From contig CAZRMT010000004.1 of the NCBI GenBank assembly GCA_964601265.1, forward strand, positions 5,381-69,380: a DNA stretch of 64,000 bases. The letters run 5' to 3'. The position numbers were made by a program, and so were the translations under genes. This document shows, piece after piece, positions 53,227 through 62,078 of this stretch. The number at the start of each line of letters is the position of its first letter. Positions within the stretch are counted from its first letter, which is position 1. The DNA is from UBA4675 sp964601265 (GTDB lineage: Bacteria; Bacillota; Clostridia; Christensenellales; Borkfalkiaceae). A model generated the notes under the pieces. The model was not told the DNA's origin, did not search any database, and saw only the letters and a list, made by a program, of their open reading frames with translations.

Positions 53227-54215
53227 AAATTCTCCAGAACAACCAAATGAGCAATGGAAGGAATAGATTCTCCCTGTTGGGAAGAAAGCGTAGAAAGTAA
53301 CGCCCCCGTTGCCATAAGTATTACTTTATTTATTTTTTTTGCCATTAACTCTTTAAAAACATACGAACAAAACACGCTTGACGAACACCCCGCACCGCTT
53401 CCTCCTTGATATTCGTCTTCGGCAATTGCATAAATAAGCTCTCCGCAATCTACGTGATTAGATGATATATCATAACCTTTTTCTTTCATTAAATCTTTTA
53501 ACACTCTACTCCCGAAAGCGCCCAAATCTCCGCTTATTATCAAATCGTAATCGCTTGGAACGGTATTACTTTCTTTAAAAAAAGTGGTTAAAGTATCCAT
53601 TCCGGCGGGCGCCATACACGCCCCCATATTGTATACGTCTTTTACTCCGTAATCCACAACTTTTCCAATGGTCGCCATAGTTACGGAAGGAAATCCGCTT
53701 GTATTCGAACTTAACACGCAAGCACCCGCCCCCGTAACCGTCCATTGAGCCTGTGGCGGTCTTATAGAACCGAATTCAAGCGGGTATCTATACTGCCTTT
53801 CGGCTGTTGAAAAATGACTGCTTGTACCGCAAACGACGTTTTTTAAATAATTTCCGTCAATTAAGGCAGAACCGATAATTAACGATTCGCTAAAAGTAGA
53901 ACAAGCGTTATAAACACCCAAAAACCCCGTCTTTAATTGTCTTGCAGAAAACGACGAAACTATTATTTGATTTAAAAGGTCTCCGCATATAACGGTATCT
54001 ATTTCTTTTTCGGTTTTTCCCGATTTTTTAATTGCTCCGCATAATGCGTTATATAGCATTTTTATTTCGCCTTTTTCAAAGGTTTTTTCACCGAAAGTAT
54101 CGTCTTTTTCTTTTTTATCGAAATAATTTTTCAAAGGTCCTTCGGCTTCTTTCGGCCCAACGATAGAATATGCTCCTATTATGCTTGGTTTATTTTTGAA
54201 AAATATCGTATTCAT
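53223..54215 (-). CDS. spoVAD: Stage V sporulation protein AD
   Basis: This 330-residue protein has the thiolase-like SpoVAD fold: NKPSIIGAYSIVGPKEAEGPL, NACSTFSESLIIGSALIDG, and SSVFCSYVFKELM. SpoVAD binds dipicolinic acid. It follows spoVAC after 6 bases and lies in the order C-D-E as in other spore formers. Confidence 0.95.
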   Translation of the reverse strand: MNTIFFKNKPSIIGAYSIVGPKEAEGPLKNYFDKKEKDDTFGEKTFEKGEIKMLYNALCGAIKKSGKTEKEIDTVICGDLLNQIIVSSFSARQLKTGFLGVYNACSTFSESLIIGSALIDGNYLKNVVCGTSSHFSTAERQYRYPLEFGSIRPPQAQWTVTGAGACVLSSNTSGFPSVTMATIGKVVDYGVKDVYNMGACMAPAGMDTLTTFFKESNTVPSDYDLIISGDLGAFGSRVLKDLMKEKGYDISSNHVDCGELIYAIAEDEYQGGSGAGCSSSVFCSYVFKELMAKKINKVILMATGALLSTLSSQQGESIPSIAHLVVLENL

Positions 54216-54221
54216 AGCGCC

Positions 54222-54683
54222 TCACAAAGAAAAGAAATGATAAATAAGACCGACCAACACGCTCGAGGAAACCCCGAATACTATTATAGGCCCTGCTATT
54301 ACGAACATTTTAGCAGACATTCCGTAAATAAACCCCTCGCTACGAAATTCTATTGCGGGAGAACAAACGGAATTCGCAAAACCGGTTATAGGAACTATCG
54401 TTCCTCCGCCTGCGTATTTTGCTATTTTATCGTACACGCCTAACGCAGTTAATAAAGTCCCTAAAAAAATCATAACCATAGAAGTTGCACCCGCAAGCTC
54501 GTCGCCTGCAAGTCCGAACCAAAACATAAACGAATATCTAATAAATTGACCTATGCAACATATAAATCCGCCTATTAAAAAAGCATTTAGTAACGAACGC
54601 CCCTCTTTCGTCTTAGGTTCGGTGGCGGAAACGTAATCTAAAAATCTCTTATTTTCAAACGTGCTTTTATTCTTTGAAATCAT
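54222..54683 (-). CDS. spoVAC: Stage V sporulation protein AC
   Basis: The start at 54683 (MISKNKSTF) is chosen because GAGGT sits 5 bases upstream; 153 residues. The SpoVAC sequence AFLIGGFICCIGQFIRY and GGTIVPITGFANSVCSPAIEF is clear, with about four membrane helices. It works as a membrane channel for dipicolinate. In-frame starts at 54710 lack a ribosome site. Confidence 0.93.
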   Translation of the reverse strand: MISKNKSTFENKRFLDYVSATEPKTKEGRSLLNAFLIGGFICCIGQFIRYSFMFWFGLAGDELAGATSMVMIFLGTLLTALGVYDKIAKYAGGGTIVPITGFANSVCSPAIEFRSEGFIYGMSAKMFVIAGPIIVFGVSSSVLVGLIYHFFSL

Positions 54684-54759
54684 CTTTAACCTCATTAACC
54701 AAACTTTCATTTTCGCTGATATTTAACAAAGACTGTTTTTTGTCTGAAATTTTAATCAT
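54667..54759 (-). CDS. Possible 30-residue leader ORF of the spoVA operon
   Basis: MIKISDKKQSLLNISENESL and ten more residues form a charged 30-residue frame that overlaps the start of spoVAC by 17 bases. It has no ribosome site and could be a chance frame. The start lies at the predicted transcript start of the sigma-G-like promoter. Confidence 0.25.
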   Translation of the reverse strand: MIKISDKKQSLLNISENESLVNEVKDDFKE

Positions 54760-54764
54760 ACCGA

Positions 54765-54793
54765 TAGTATTACTAAAAAAATAAAAAATATGT
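54765..54793 (-). promoter_or_regulatory. Candidate forespore (sigma-G/F-like) promoter of spoVA
   Basis: Minus strand: ACATA (54793-54789), 17 bases, AATACTA (54771-54765). This is one base off in each box from the sigma-G consensus GMATR and CATNNTA. No sigma-A-type boxes are seen here. Confidence 0.35.
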
Positions 54794-54815
54794 TTTTTAT
54801 ATAATTTTTTAACAC

Positions 54816-54844
54816 AAAAAAATTCGCATAATAATGCGAATTTT
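54816..54844 (-). terminator. Intrinsic terminator of the acyltransferase gene
   Basis: An 11-bp perfect stem (54834-54844 with 54819-54829), 4-base loop, T run on the minus strand. It separates the acyltransferase from the spoVA operon. Confidence 0.88.
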
Positions 54845-54869
54845 ATATAAAACATATTTTAATTTAGTA

Positions 54870-55580
54870 TTATTTCTTTATATATTCGGATAAATCCATT
54901 TTGCCTAAAGCATTACATTTTTCAAGTAAATAATCAACCATTTCGTCCCTTGTTTCGAACTGTGATTTTAACTCGGAAAATAAAATCGGTTTATCAAAAA
55001 CGTAAACTCTTTCTTTTTTTCTATAATAAGAAACGAAAATAGGAGCATCTATTCCGTTTTTATAACTATATTGCGCAAACACTATAAATCCCGCATAAAA
55101 ACCTTTAAGCTCTGCAATATAGCCGTCAGGCGACTTTTCGGGAAATATAACGATATTATCGCCGTTTGAAAGCGATTTAAAACTTTCTTTTACGGTTATA
55201 TAAAACCTTTGATCTCTATACGTCGAAATTAGTTTTAGCCCCTTGTAAAACAAGTTTGTAAGCGGGCTTGCAAGAAGACAAAATACTCTTGCCCAAAACA
55301 AATTCCAATGTTTCTTTTCGTGATAATAAACTTTTGTTTGATAGCTATATAATTTTTTAAGCCCCGAGTTCATCTCGCAAGTTCCCCACATGCGAATAGG
55401 AAATTGACAATAAATTTCCAACGACATAGGAGCGTCTGTTCCCTCGTGATTACTTAATATAATAGATTGTTTTGTCGGTTGCTCTCCGAGAAAAACGAAT
55501 TGAGGTTTTTTATACCTAATTCTCATCATTCGTTTCATTCCACGATACCAAAGAACTCTGTCTTGTCTAAATTTTTTCAT
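54870..55580 (-). CDS. Lysophospholipid acyltransferase family protein
   Basis: This 236-residue protein has the PlsC-family motif I (SNHEGTDAP, H-X4-D) near residue 45 and motif III FPEKSPDGY near residue 152. It is likely a peripheral or membrane-bound acyltransferase, but the acyl acceptor cannot be told. It stands alone between tRNA-Ser and the spoVA operon. Related genes are at 8087 and 62075. Confidence 0.85.
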   Translation of the reverse strand: MKKFRQDRVLWYRGMKRMMRIRYKKPQFVFLGEQPTKQSIILSNHEGTDAPMSLEIYCQFPIRMWGTCEMNSGLKKLYSYQTKVYYHEKKHWNLFWARVFCLLASPLTNLFYKGLKLISTYRDQRFYITVKESFKSLSNGDNIVIFPEKSPDGYIAELKGFYAGFIVFAQYSYKNGIDAPIFVSYYRKKERVYVFDKPILFSELKSQFETRDEMVDYLLEKCNALGKMDLSEYIKK

Positions 55581-55716
55581 TTGTTAACCTAAAAATTATT
55601 TTAAACTTTTTTTATTGTAACATAAAATTAAAAATTATTAAACTTTTTTTTGCGTTTTAATTTTTAAAAAGCGTCTTTTTATATAGGACTGTAACAAAAT
55701 ATATAGAATTTGTAAC

Positions 55717-55749
55717 AAAAAAAGTTCAGGAATATTAGTAATCCTGAAC
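55717..55749 (-). terminator. Terminator of tRNA-Ser
   Basis: GTTCAGGA and its complement (55742-55749 with 55724-55731), 10-base loop, followed by seven T on the minus strand. It starts 4 bases after the tRNA 3' end. Confidence 0.9.
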
Positions 55750-55752
55750 CTT

Positions 55753-55841
55753 TGGCAGAAGGGGTGGGATTCGAACCCACGAGACATTTCTGTCTACCTG
55801 ATTTCGAGTCAGGGCCGTTATGACCACTTCGATACCCTTCC
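55753..55841 (-). tRNA. tRNA-Ser (anticodon CGA)
   Basis: 89 bases including an encoded CCA. The anticodon arm CCTGA-CTCGAAA-TCAGG gives CGA, reading UCG. The long variable arm (AGAC loop GTCT) and T arm GTGGGTTCGAATCCCAC are as expected for class II tRNA-Ser. The first acceptor pair is G-U. Confidence 0.95.
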
Positions 55842-55851
55842 ATACCTTTTT

Positions 55852-55880
55852 AGTATACAATAAAAAGTATAATTTTGCAA
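55852..55880 (-). promoter_or_regulatory. Promoter of tRNA-Ser
   Basis: Minus strand: TTGCAA (55880-55875), 17-bp spacer, TATACT (55857-55852), about 10 bases before the mature 5' end. Confidence 0.75.
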
Positions 55881-55902
55881 ACGATATTCAAGCTTTTTTG
55901 CT

Positions 55903-57072
55903 TTATTTTATCAATTTATTTAAAAAACTTTCACCGTTTTTGATTTTTAAGCCGAAATTTTCGGCAATAGTTTGCCCTATATCCGAAAAAGTTTCTCTTA
56001 TACCGAGGTTTACCGCTTTTATTCCGTTTCCATAAACCAAGCAAGGGATATATTCTCTTGAGTGGTCGGTAGAAGGTGTAGACGGGTCGCAACCATGGTC
56101 TGCCGTAACTATTAACAAGTCGTCGCTTTTCATTTCATTTATGAATTCACCCAAAAAAACGTCAAAACGATTTAAGGCATCGGTATATCCATATACGTCG
56201 TTTCTATGACCGTATAACATATCAAAATCAACGAAATTCGTAAAACATAGTCCGTGAAAATCTTTTTTTACGGCTTGCATCATTCCTCGCTCTGACTCGG
56301 CGTTATTTTTTGCAACTATTTTTTCACTTATACCCTTACCAACGAAAATATCGTATATTTTTCCGACTGAAATAACGTCTAAACCATTTTCTTTTAACTC
56401 GTCCAACAATGTTTTATAAGGTGGAAATAAAGAATAGTCGTGCCGTTTTTCGGTACGATAAAATCCCTTTTCATTTCCTAAAAAAGGTCTTGCTATTACT
56501 CTGCCGACAGCATATTCGTCTTGCATAATTTTACGTGCTTTTTCACAAAAAGAATAAAGTGTTTCTACTGAATAGATTTCTTCGTGACAAGCTATTTGAA
56601 GTACACTGTCAGCCGACGTATAAACTATCGGGTATCCGCTTTTGATATGTTCTACTCCGTAGTCGTTTATAACTTTTGTACCCGAATACGGTTTATTACA
56701 CAGTATTCCTTTTACTCCAAACGCTTTTTTTAACTTTTCGATTATATCATCGGGAAAACCGTTCGGAAAAGTAGGAAAAGGTTTATCAAGAATTACCCCG
56801 CAAAGTTCCCAGTGACCTGTGGTTGTGTCTTTTCCTTTTGATTTTTCTGCAAATTTGCCGTACGAAGCAATAGGTTCATTTTCTTTTTTACAAGAACAAC
56901 CTATTTCGTCTATATTGAATAAGCCCATTTTTGACATATTGGGAACTTTTAAAGCCCCGCTATTAAAACAAGCCCTTAAAGTATTGCTGTTTTCGTCGTT
57001 AAAATCTTTTGCGTCAGGTAGTTCGCCTATACCGAAACTGTCAAGAACAGTTAAAAATACTCTTTTAAACAT
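55903..57072 (-). CDS. deoB: Phosphopentomutase
   Basis: This 389-residue alkaline-phosphatase-fold enzyme has VFLTVLDSFGIGELPDA, the phosphoacceptor region GKDTTTGHWELCG and metal-binding TADHGCDP and DHSREYIP. It converts (deoxy)ribose-1-phosphate to the 5-phosphate, feeding DeoC, whose gene lies just upstream with an 8-base overlap. Asn in the usual DHGNDP is Cys here. Confidence 0.96.
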   Translation of the reverse strand: MFKRVFLTVLDSFGIGELPDAKDFNDENSNTLRACFNSGALKVPNMSKMGLFNIDEIGCSCKKENEPIASYGKFAEKSKGKDTTTGHWELCGVILDKPFPTFPNGFPDDIIEKLKKAFGVKGILCNKPYSGTKVINDYGVEHIKSGYPIVYTSADSVLQIACHEEIYSVETLYSFCEKARKIMQDEYAVGRVIARPFLGNEKGFYRTEKRHDYSLFPPYKTLLDELKENGLDVISVGKIYDIFVGKGISEKIVAKNNAESERGMMQAVKKDFHGLCFTNFVDFDMLYGHRNDVYGYTDALNRFDVFLGEFINEMKSDDLLIVTADHGCDPSTPSTDHSREYIPCLVYGNGIKAVNLGIRETFSDIGQTIAENFGLKIKNGESFLNKLIK

Positions 57073-57718
57073 TTAAAGAATCCTTATATATTTTAACTAA
57101 TTTGCTAGCGCCTATTCTGGAACAACCTACGTTAATCAGTTGTTCGGCAAAAGCAAAATCTGAAATTCCGCCCGCCCCTTTAACTTTTAAATCATTATGT
57201 AACTCTTTAAAAAGTTTAACGTCCTCTATCGTTGCTCCGCCTTTTGAGAAGCCCGTGGAAGTTTTTATATAATCCGCTCCGCTGTCGTAAACCAAATTAC
57301 AAATATCTATTTTCTCTTGAAGCGTTAACAAACAGGTTTCAACTATCACCTTTAAAGTTTTACTTTGACAAATGTTTTTAAGTTTTGTAAGTTCGGTTAA
57401 AATAGCGTCATATCTTCCGTTTTTCAAGTCTGTAATATTTATAACGGTATCGATTTCGTCGGCGCCGTTTTTTATTGCGTCTTCACATTCAAATAACTTT
57501 GTTCTTGTTAAATTATAACCGTTCGGAAAGCCTATAACGGTACAGATCGGAACAGTGTTTAAAAAAGCGTGAGCTTCTTTTACAAAACACGGCGGAATAC
57601 AAACGGAAGCTGTCCCGAAAATTTGAGCTTCTTCGCATAAAATTTTTATATCGTTTATAGTACAATCTTGCCTTAAACAAGTATGGTCTACGTATTTTAA
57701 TATATCTTTTTTATCCAT
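57065..57718 (-). CDS. deoC: Deoxyribose-phosphate aldolase
   Basis: This 217-residue class I aldolase has YVDHTCLRQDC, the Schiff-base lysine in DYIKTSTGF, and VKGAGGI. It cleaves deoxyribose-5-phosphate to acetaldehyde and glyceraldehyde-3-phosphate. Together with DeoB it salvages deoxynucleosides. Confidence 0.96.
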   Translation of the reverse strand: MDKKDILKYVDHTCLRQDCTINDIKILCEEAQIFGTASVCIPPCFVKEAHAFLNTVPICTVIGFPNGYNLTRTKLFECEDAIKNGADEIDTVINITDLKNGRYDAILTELTKLKNICQSKTLKVIVETCLLTLQEKIDICNLVYDSGADYIKTSTGFSKGGATIEDVKLFKELHNDLKVKGAGGISDFAFAEQLINVGCSRIGASKLVKIYKDSLNV

Positions 57719-57724
57719 TTTTTA

Positions 57725-57750
57725 TAAAATAAAGCGGTTTTACCCGCTTT
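57725..57750 (-). terminator. Intrinsic terminator between malic enzyme and deoC
   Basis: AAAGCGG arms (57744-57750 with 57731-57737), 6-base loop, ATTTTAT on the minus strand. The short stem may allow some read-through into deoCB. Confidence 0.75.
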
Positions 57751-57758
57751 AATAATTG

Positions 57759-58931
57759 TTATTTTCTTGCTACTCCCGTTTTGTGAGCAGTATCATAAAC
57801 GGCTTTTGCAACGGTTGCGCCTACTCTTTCGTCAAATGCTCTCGGCAAAATATAGTCGGCAGACAACTCTTCGTCCGACACTAAAGAAGCAATAGCTTTA
57901 CTTGCAGCTATACACATTTCGTCATTTATGTCGGTTGCTCTTGCGTCAAGCGCACCTCTGAATATTCCGGGAAAAGCTAAAACGTTGTTAATTTGGTTAG
58001 GATAATCGCTCCTTCCCGTACCAACTACGACGGCGCCTGCCTTTTTGGCAAGCTCTGGCATAATTTCGGGCGTGGGATTAGCCATTGGGAACAATATTGC
58101 GCCTTTATTCATACTCTTAACCATTTCTTCGCTAACGCAATTCGGTGCAGAAACACCGATAAATACGTCGGCACCCTTCAATACTTCGGCAAGACTTCCC
58201 TTTTGTTTATCCATATTCGTTATTTTCGCCATCTCCTCTTTTTCAGCGTTTAAACCCTCTCTTCCTTCGTAAATGGCTCCTTTCCTATCGCAAAGAATAA
58301 CGTTTTTCAAGCCCATGGCAATAAGTAATTTTATTATCGCAATACCTGCCGCTCCTGCTCCGCTGGTTACAACTTTAATTTCGGATATATCTTTTCCGAC
58401 AACTTTTAAAGCATTCAATAACGCCGCAAGACAAACGACTGCCGTTCCGTGTTGGTCATCATGGAAAATCGGAATATCGCAAACCTCTTTTAATCTTTTT
58501 TCTATCTCAAAACATCTAGGCGCGGAAATATCTTCAAGGTTTACTCCGCCGAAACTTCCCGCAAGCAAAGATACGGTTTTTACTATTTCGTCGACGTCTT
58601 TACTTCTTATACATAAAGGAATAGCGTCAACGTTTCCGAAAGATTTAAACAAAACGCATTTTCCTTCCATAACGGGCATACCGGCTTCAGGTCCAATATC
58701 ACCTAAACCTAACACTGCCGTTCCGTCCGTAATAACGGCGACGGTGTTCCACCTTCTAGTTAAATCAAACGATAAATCTTTGTTTTTTTGTATTTCAAGA
58801 CAAGGTTGAGCAACCCCCGGGGTATATGCTAAAGATAAATCTTGTTTATCTTTTACGGGCACTCTCGTAACAATTTCGATTTTTCCTTTTTTTTCATAAT
58901 GCAATTTTAAAGATTCTTTTGCGTAATCCAT
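57759..58931 (-). CDS. NAD(P)-dependent malic enzyme
   Basis: The ATG at 58931 has AAGGAG 8 bases upstream; the upstream GTG at 58940 is not used. The protein is 390 residues, the short bacterial form without a phosphotransacetylase domain. LAYTPGVAQPC, NTVAVITDGTAVLGLGDIGPEAGMPVMEGK and FHDDQHGTAVV are family signatures. It decarboxylates malate to pyruvate. It lies between purB and deoC. Confidence 0.95.
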   Translation of the reverse strand: MDYAKESLKLHYEKKGKIEIVTRVPVKDKQDLSLAYTPGVAQPCLEIQKNKDLSFDLTRRWNTVAVITDGTAVLGLGDIGPEAGMPVMEGKCVLFKSFGNVDAIPLCIRSKDVDEIVKTVSLLAGSFGGVNLEDISAPRCFEIEKRLKEVCDIPIFHDDQHGTAVVCLAALLNALKVVGKDISEIKVVTSGAGAAGIAIIKLLIAMGLKNVILCDRKGAIYEGREGLNAEKEEMAKITNMDKQKGSLAEVLKGADVFIGVSAPNCVSEEMVKSMNKGAILFPMANPTPEIMPELAKKAGAVVVGTGRSDYPNQINNVLAFPGIFRGALDARATDINDEMCIAASKAIASLVSDEELSADYILPRAFDERVGATVAKAVYDTAHKTGVARK

Positions 58932-58951
58932 ACTAAACACTCCTTCATTTT

Positions 58952-60388
58952 TTATACTTCCACTTTTCCCTTTTCCCCGAGAAAACTTTCGTTTTCTTTT
59001 AAAATAGGATCAATTACTTCTGAAATAAATTCCTCAACTTGAGAAGAACTTCTACCGATAAAATTCTTTTTATCCAAAATTCCGTCAAGGCTATCCCAAA
59101 CGTCTTTAAATTTCTCGTTTTTAGAAATAAGCTCTATTAAATTGTTTTTCTCGCCTTTCATTTTAACGTTTTGAGAGGCAATTTGAGACATTTTTCTTAT
59201 TTCCTCATGCAACTCTTGTCTGCTTCCGCCCGCCTTAACGCCCTCCATAATAATATTTTCGGTCGCCATAAACGGTAATTCCTCCGAAACGTGTTTATCT
59301 ATAACTTTTTCGTAAACGACTAATCCGTTTAAGACGTTAAGATACAAGTTTAATACTCCGTCCAAAGCTAAAAACGCTTGAGAAATAACTATTCTCTTAT
59401 TTGCCGAATCGTCTAAAGTTCTTTCAAACCACTGCGTAGACGCCGTAAAAGAGGCGTTTGACGGTAAACTCATAACAAATCTCGCCAAAGAACACATTCT
59501 TTCCGAACGCATAGGATTTCTTTTATACGCCATCGCAGACGAACCGACTTGATTTTTTTCAAAAGGCTCTTCGATTTCTTTTAAAGATTGCAACAATCTT
59601 AAATCGTTTGCGAATTTATAGGAACTTTGCGCTATTTGAGATAAAAGCGATAAAACCGTGTAATCGTATTTTCTGGGATACGTTTGCCCCGTTACGGCGA
59701 ATTTTTTGGAAAATCCGAGTTTTTCTACGACAAGTTCGTCTAATTTTTTAACTTTTTCGTTATCGCCTTCAAACAAGTCTAAAAAGCTTGCTTGTGTTCC
59801 CGTTGTTCCTTTTACCCCACGCAATCTTACGTTTTCTAAAAGGAAATCTAGGTTCTCTAAATCTAAATATAAATCTTGTAACCAAAGAGTTGCTCTTTTA
59901 CCCACCGTTGAAAGTTGAGCAGGTTGAAAATGCGTAAAAGAAAGCGTTGGTAAATCCTTGTATTTCAACGCAAAATCTTTTAATAGCCCCATCACGCTGA
60001 TAAGTTTCTTTTTAATAATTAAAAGAGCGTCACGCATAACGATTATTTCGGCATTGTCCGTACAATAGCAACTTGTTGCGCCTAAATGAATTATAGGCAT
60101 GGCAAGAGGCGCTTGCGTTCCGAACGCATGAATATGTGCCATTACGTCGTGTCTTAGTTCTTTTTCAAACTTGCTCGCCAACTCGAAATCGATATCGTTT
60201 TCGAATTTTTTCATTTGAGCTATCTGTTCTTCGGTAATATTTAGTCCTAGTTCTTTTTCACTTTCCGCAAGAACAATCCAAAGTTTTCTCCATAAAGAAT
60301 ATTTTTTGTTGTCGGAAAAGTTTTTACTCATTTCCTCACTAGAATATCTTAAAACTAAAGGATTAGCGTATAAATTTCTGTCTTGCAT
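58952..60388 (-). CDS. purB: Adenylosuccinate lyase
   Basis: This 478-residue protein has the fumarase-family signature GSSAMAYKRNPMRSERM and the early HLGATSCYCTDNAEI. It makes AMP and AICAR in purine synthesis. It is not next to other pur genes. The start overlaps the end of the M19 gene by 26 bases. Confidence 0.95.
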   Translation of the reverse strand: MQDRNLYANPLVLRYSSEEMSKNFSDNKKYSLWRKLWIVLAESEKELGLNITEEQIAQMKKFENDIDFELASKFEKELRHDVMAHIHAFGTQAPLAMPIIHLGATSCYCTDNAEIIVMRDALLIIKKKLISVMGLLKDFALKYKDLPTLSFTHFQPAQLSTVGKRATLWLQDLYLDLENLDFLLENVRLRGVKGTTGTQASFLDLFEGDNEKVKKLDELVVEKLGFSKKFAVTGQTYPRKYDYTVLSLLSQIAQSSYKFANDLRLLQSLKEIEEPFEKNQVGSSAMAYKRNPMRSERMCSLARFVMSLPSNASFTASTQWFERTLDDSANKRIVISQAFLALDGVLNLYLNVLNGLVVYEKVIDKHVSEELPFMATENIIMEGVKAGGSRQELHEEIRKMSQIASQNVKMKGEKNNLIELISKNEKFKDVWDSLDGILDKKNFIGRSSSQVEEFISEVIDPILKENESFLGEKGKVEV

Positions 60389-61190
60389 CGACTTTCTCCA
60401 AAAAGGTATTCAAGTTGTTATACGTAATATCACATACAACCTCTTCATTATACCCCATTTTTTCTAATATTTCCACTATTTTATCAAACTTCTCATAATT
60501 ATTTATTCCGCCGACAAAATTATTCGCTCCGTAAAAGTCTGTACCGAAACATAAATTTTTATAACCGAATTTATTGACGAAATAATCTATCTGCTTTATC
60601 ACGCAACCGACTTCCCCGACTTTTTTATCGGAAAGAAAATCATTATATAAACACAATCCTATCAATCCGCCCTTCTCGATAATAATTTTTATCTGTTCGT
60701 TCGTTATATTTCTCTTATGCTCTTTAACTCCGTTAAACGCCGTATGAGAACAAACCATGTTTTCGGATAAATCGACCAAGTCATAAAACCCTTTTCTTGA
60801 AATATGCGAACAGTCAACGCATATATGATACATATTAAGTTTTTTTAAAATTTTTTTTCCCAACGGCTTTATTCCTTTATCTTGAAAATCACAACCGTAT
60901 CCGTAAATATTTTCTCCATTCCAAGTTAAGCTTGCGTAAACAGGAAAAAACCTCAAAAGTCCGTCTATTTTTCCTTCGTCCGAATATCCTATATCTTCCA
61001 AAGCAAAATAAGTATTTTCATTTTTACATAAAAAAAATTTATTAGCGTCCGATATTGCCTTTGCAAGAGAATTTCCACCCTTAAAATATGCGGTTACGAC
61101 CTTTAAATTTTTTTCTTTGTATGAATTCACCGCCGAAACTTTATCCTCGGACGAAGTTAATAAGTCATTATGAAAATCAGCTATTTGCAT
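60363..61190 (-). CDS. Membrane dipeptidase (M19 family)
   Basis: This 275-residue protein has the M19 pattern: DFHNDLL (metal H-x-D), CVDCSHISRKGFYDLV, VCSHTAFNGVKEHKRNITNEQIK, GGLIGLCLY and FGTDFYG. It is shorter than the usual 300-350. It probably splits dipeptides with D-residues and may have a role in cell wall turnover. Its ribosome site is GGGAG inside the 3' arm of the upstream hairpin. Confidence 0.87.
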   Translation of the reverse strand: MQIADFHNDLLTSSEDKVSAVNSYKEKNLKVVTAYFKGGNSLAKAISDANKFFLCKNENTYFALEDIGYSDEGKIDGLLRFFPVYASLTWNGENIYGYGCDFQDKGIKPLGKKILKKLNMYHICVDCSHISRKGFYDLVDLSENMVCSHTAFNGVKEHKRNITNEQIKIIIEKGGLIGLCLYNDFLSDKKVGEVGCVIKQIDYFVNKFGYKNLCFGTDFYGANNFVGGINNYEKFDKIVEILEKMGYNEEVVCDITYNNLNTFLEKVDARQKFIR

Positions 61191-61230
61191 AAAAAAAACT
61201 CCCGTCCATACATTTTATGAACGGAAGTTT
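61191..61230 (-). terminator. Hairpin between HMA and M19 genes, possible attenuator
   Basis: 14-bp stem with two G-U pairs (61217-61230 with 61196-61209), 7-base loop, then eight T on the minus strand directly before the M19 ATG. The 3' arm holds the Shine-Dalgarno GGGAG of the M19 gene. Confidence 0.85.
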
Positions 61231-61243
61231 ATTATGTTTAAAA

Positions 61244-61462
61244 TTAATACTCTATCTCAAATTCGCTAACGATTTCTTTGCAAACTTTTTCGATTTCTTT
61301 CATAATGCGTTCTTTGTCTTTTAAGTCGAACTCGAAAATCATTTTTTTTGCCAAGAAATTTACCACGCAATCTCTAACGCCGTCTATTTTTAAAATACTA
61401 TCTTTCATTAAAGACGCACAGTGCGGACAATCTACGTTTTCAAAACTATATATCTTACGCAT
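61244..61462 (-). CDS. Small heavy-metal-associated (HMA) domain protein
   Basis: This 72-residue protein has the ferredoxin-like HMA fold with the metal motif CPHC at residues 13-16 (DCPHCASLM), close to the N-terminus as in CopZ. It probably binds Cu or Zn. No transport ATPase is beside it; it overlaps the CrtO-like gene by 8 bases. Confidence 0.87.
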   Translation of the reverse strand: MRKIYSFENVDCPHCASLMKDSILKIDGVRDCVVNFLAKKMIFEFDLKDKERIMKEIEKVCKEIVSEFEIEY

Positions 61463-62078
61463 TTTCTTCGTTTGCGACAGTAGTCGTTTCTCCTGTTAAA
61501 ACTTTATTGGCTCTAGCTTGTTTTCTTAAATTCATTTTATATATCGTTTCGAGTTTTGGCCTATTATACCTCAATATACAAAATGACGGATAATTAAGTA
61601 AGGCGTTTATAAATCCAACGGGAAAACCTATATTCAGCCACATTCTTAAAGGACAAACGAATATTACCGAAAAACCTAAAAGCATACTTAAAAAATGTAT
61701 TACTTCTCCGTATTTACATTCTATTATAAACTTTTCAACGTATTCGTTATTAGTCGGGTCTACAAGTTTTTTCTTACTAAAATTAGCAAGCTTGCCCCAT
61801 TCGGGAATTTTGTCTTTCCATTTTTTTATACCGATGCCTTGATAATATTTTTTTTCCCATTTAAAAGTTTTAAACACACCGTTTTTTTTAAACCACGCTT
61901 CAGGTAACTTTTTTACTAAAAACGCAATGACGGCGTCCACAGCAAAAACTGCCAGAATTGTAACGAAAACACAAACTATTATTTTCCATTCGGCGATTTT
62001 TAAAAAATCTTTAAAGAAAAAAACGTTTACTCCCGATAATATTACCCCCGCCAAAAAAGCGACAACAAAAAAAATCAT
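61455..62078 (-). CDS. CrtO-like glycosyl-acyltransferase family membrane protein
   Basis: This 207-residue protein has two N-terminal membrane helices, then WEKKYYQGIGIKKWKDKIPEWG and a third hydrophobic region, and ILRYNRPKLE near the end. This matches the CrtO family, whose Staphylococcus member esterifies a glycosylated carotenoid. Carotenoid genes are absent here, so another glycolipid acceptor is likely. It overlaps the plsC-like gene by 4 bases (ATGA) and belongs to a unit with an acyltransferase and a GT8 enzyme. Confidence 0.65.
   Translation of the reverse strand: MIFFVVAFLAGVILSGVNVFFFKDFLKIAEWKIIVCVFVTILAVFAVDAVIAFLVKKLPEAWFKKNGVFKTFKWEKKYYQGIGIKKWKDKIPEWGKLANFSKKKLVDPTNNEYVEKFIIECKYGEVIHFLSMLLGFSVIFVCPLRMWLNIGFPVGFINALLNYPSFCILRYNRPKLETIYKMNLRKQARANKVLTGETTTVANEENA

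Noticed and set aside
55581..55716. Small RNA gene upstream of the acyltransferase at 54870
   Set aside because: The AT-rich stretch shows only a weak TTTAAT-17-TACAAT promoter for the acyltransferase and no structure of its own.
58273..58809. 178-codon open frame on the plus strand opposite the malic enzyme gene
   Set aside because: It is antisense to well-conserved malic enzyme motifs; no ribosome site, and composition is as expected for a shadow frame.
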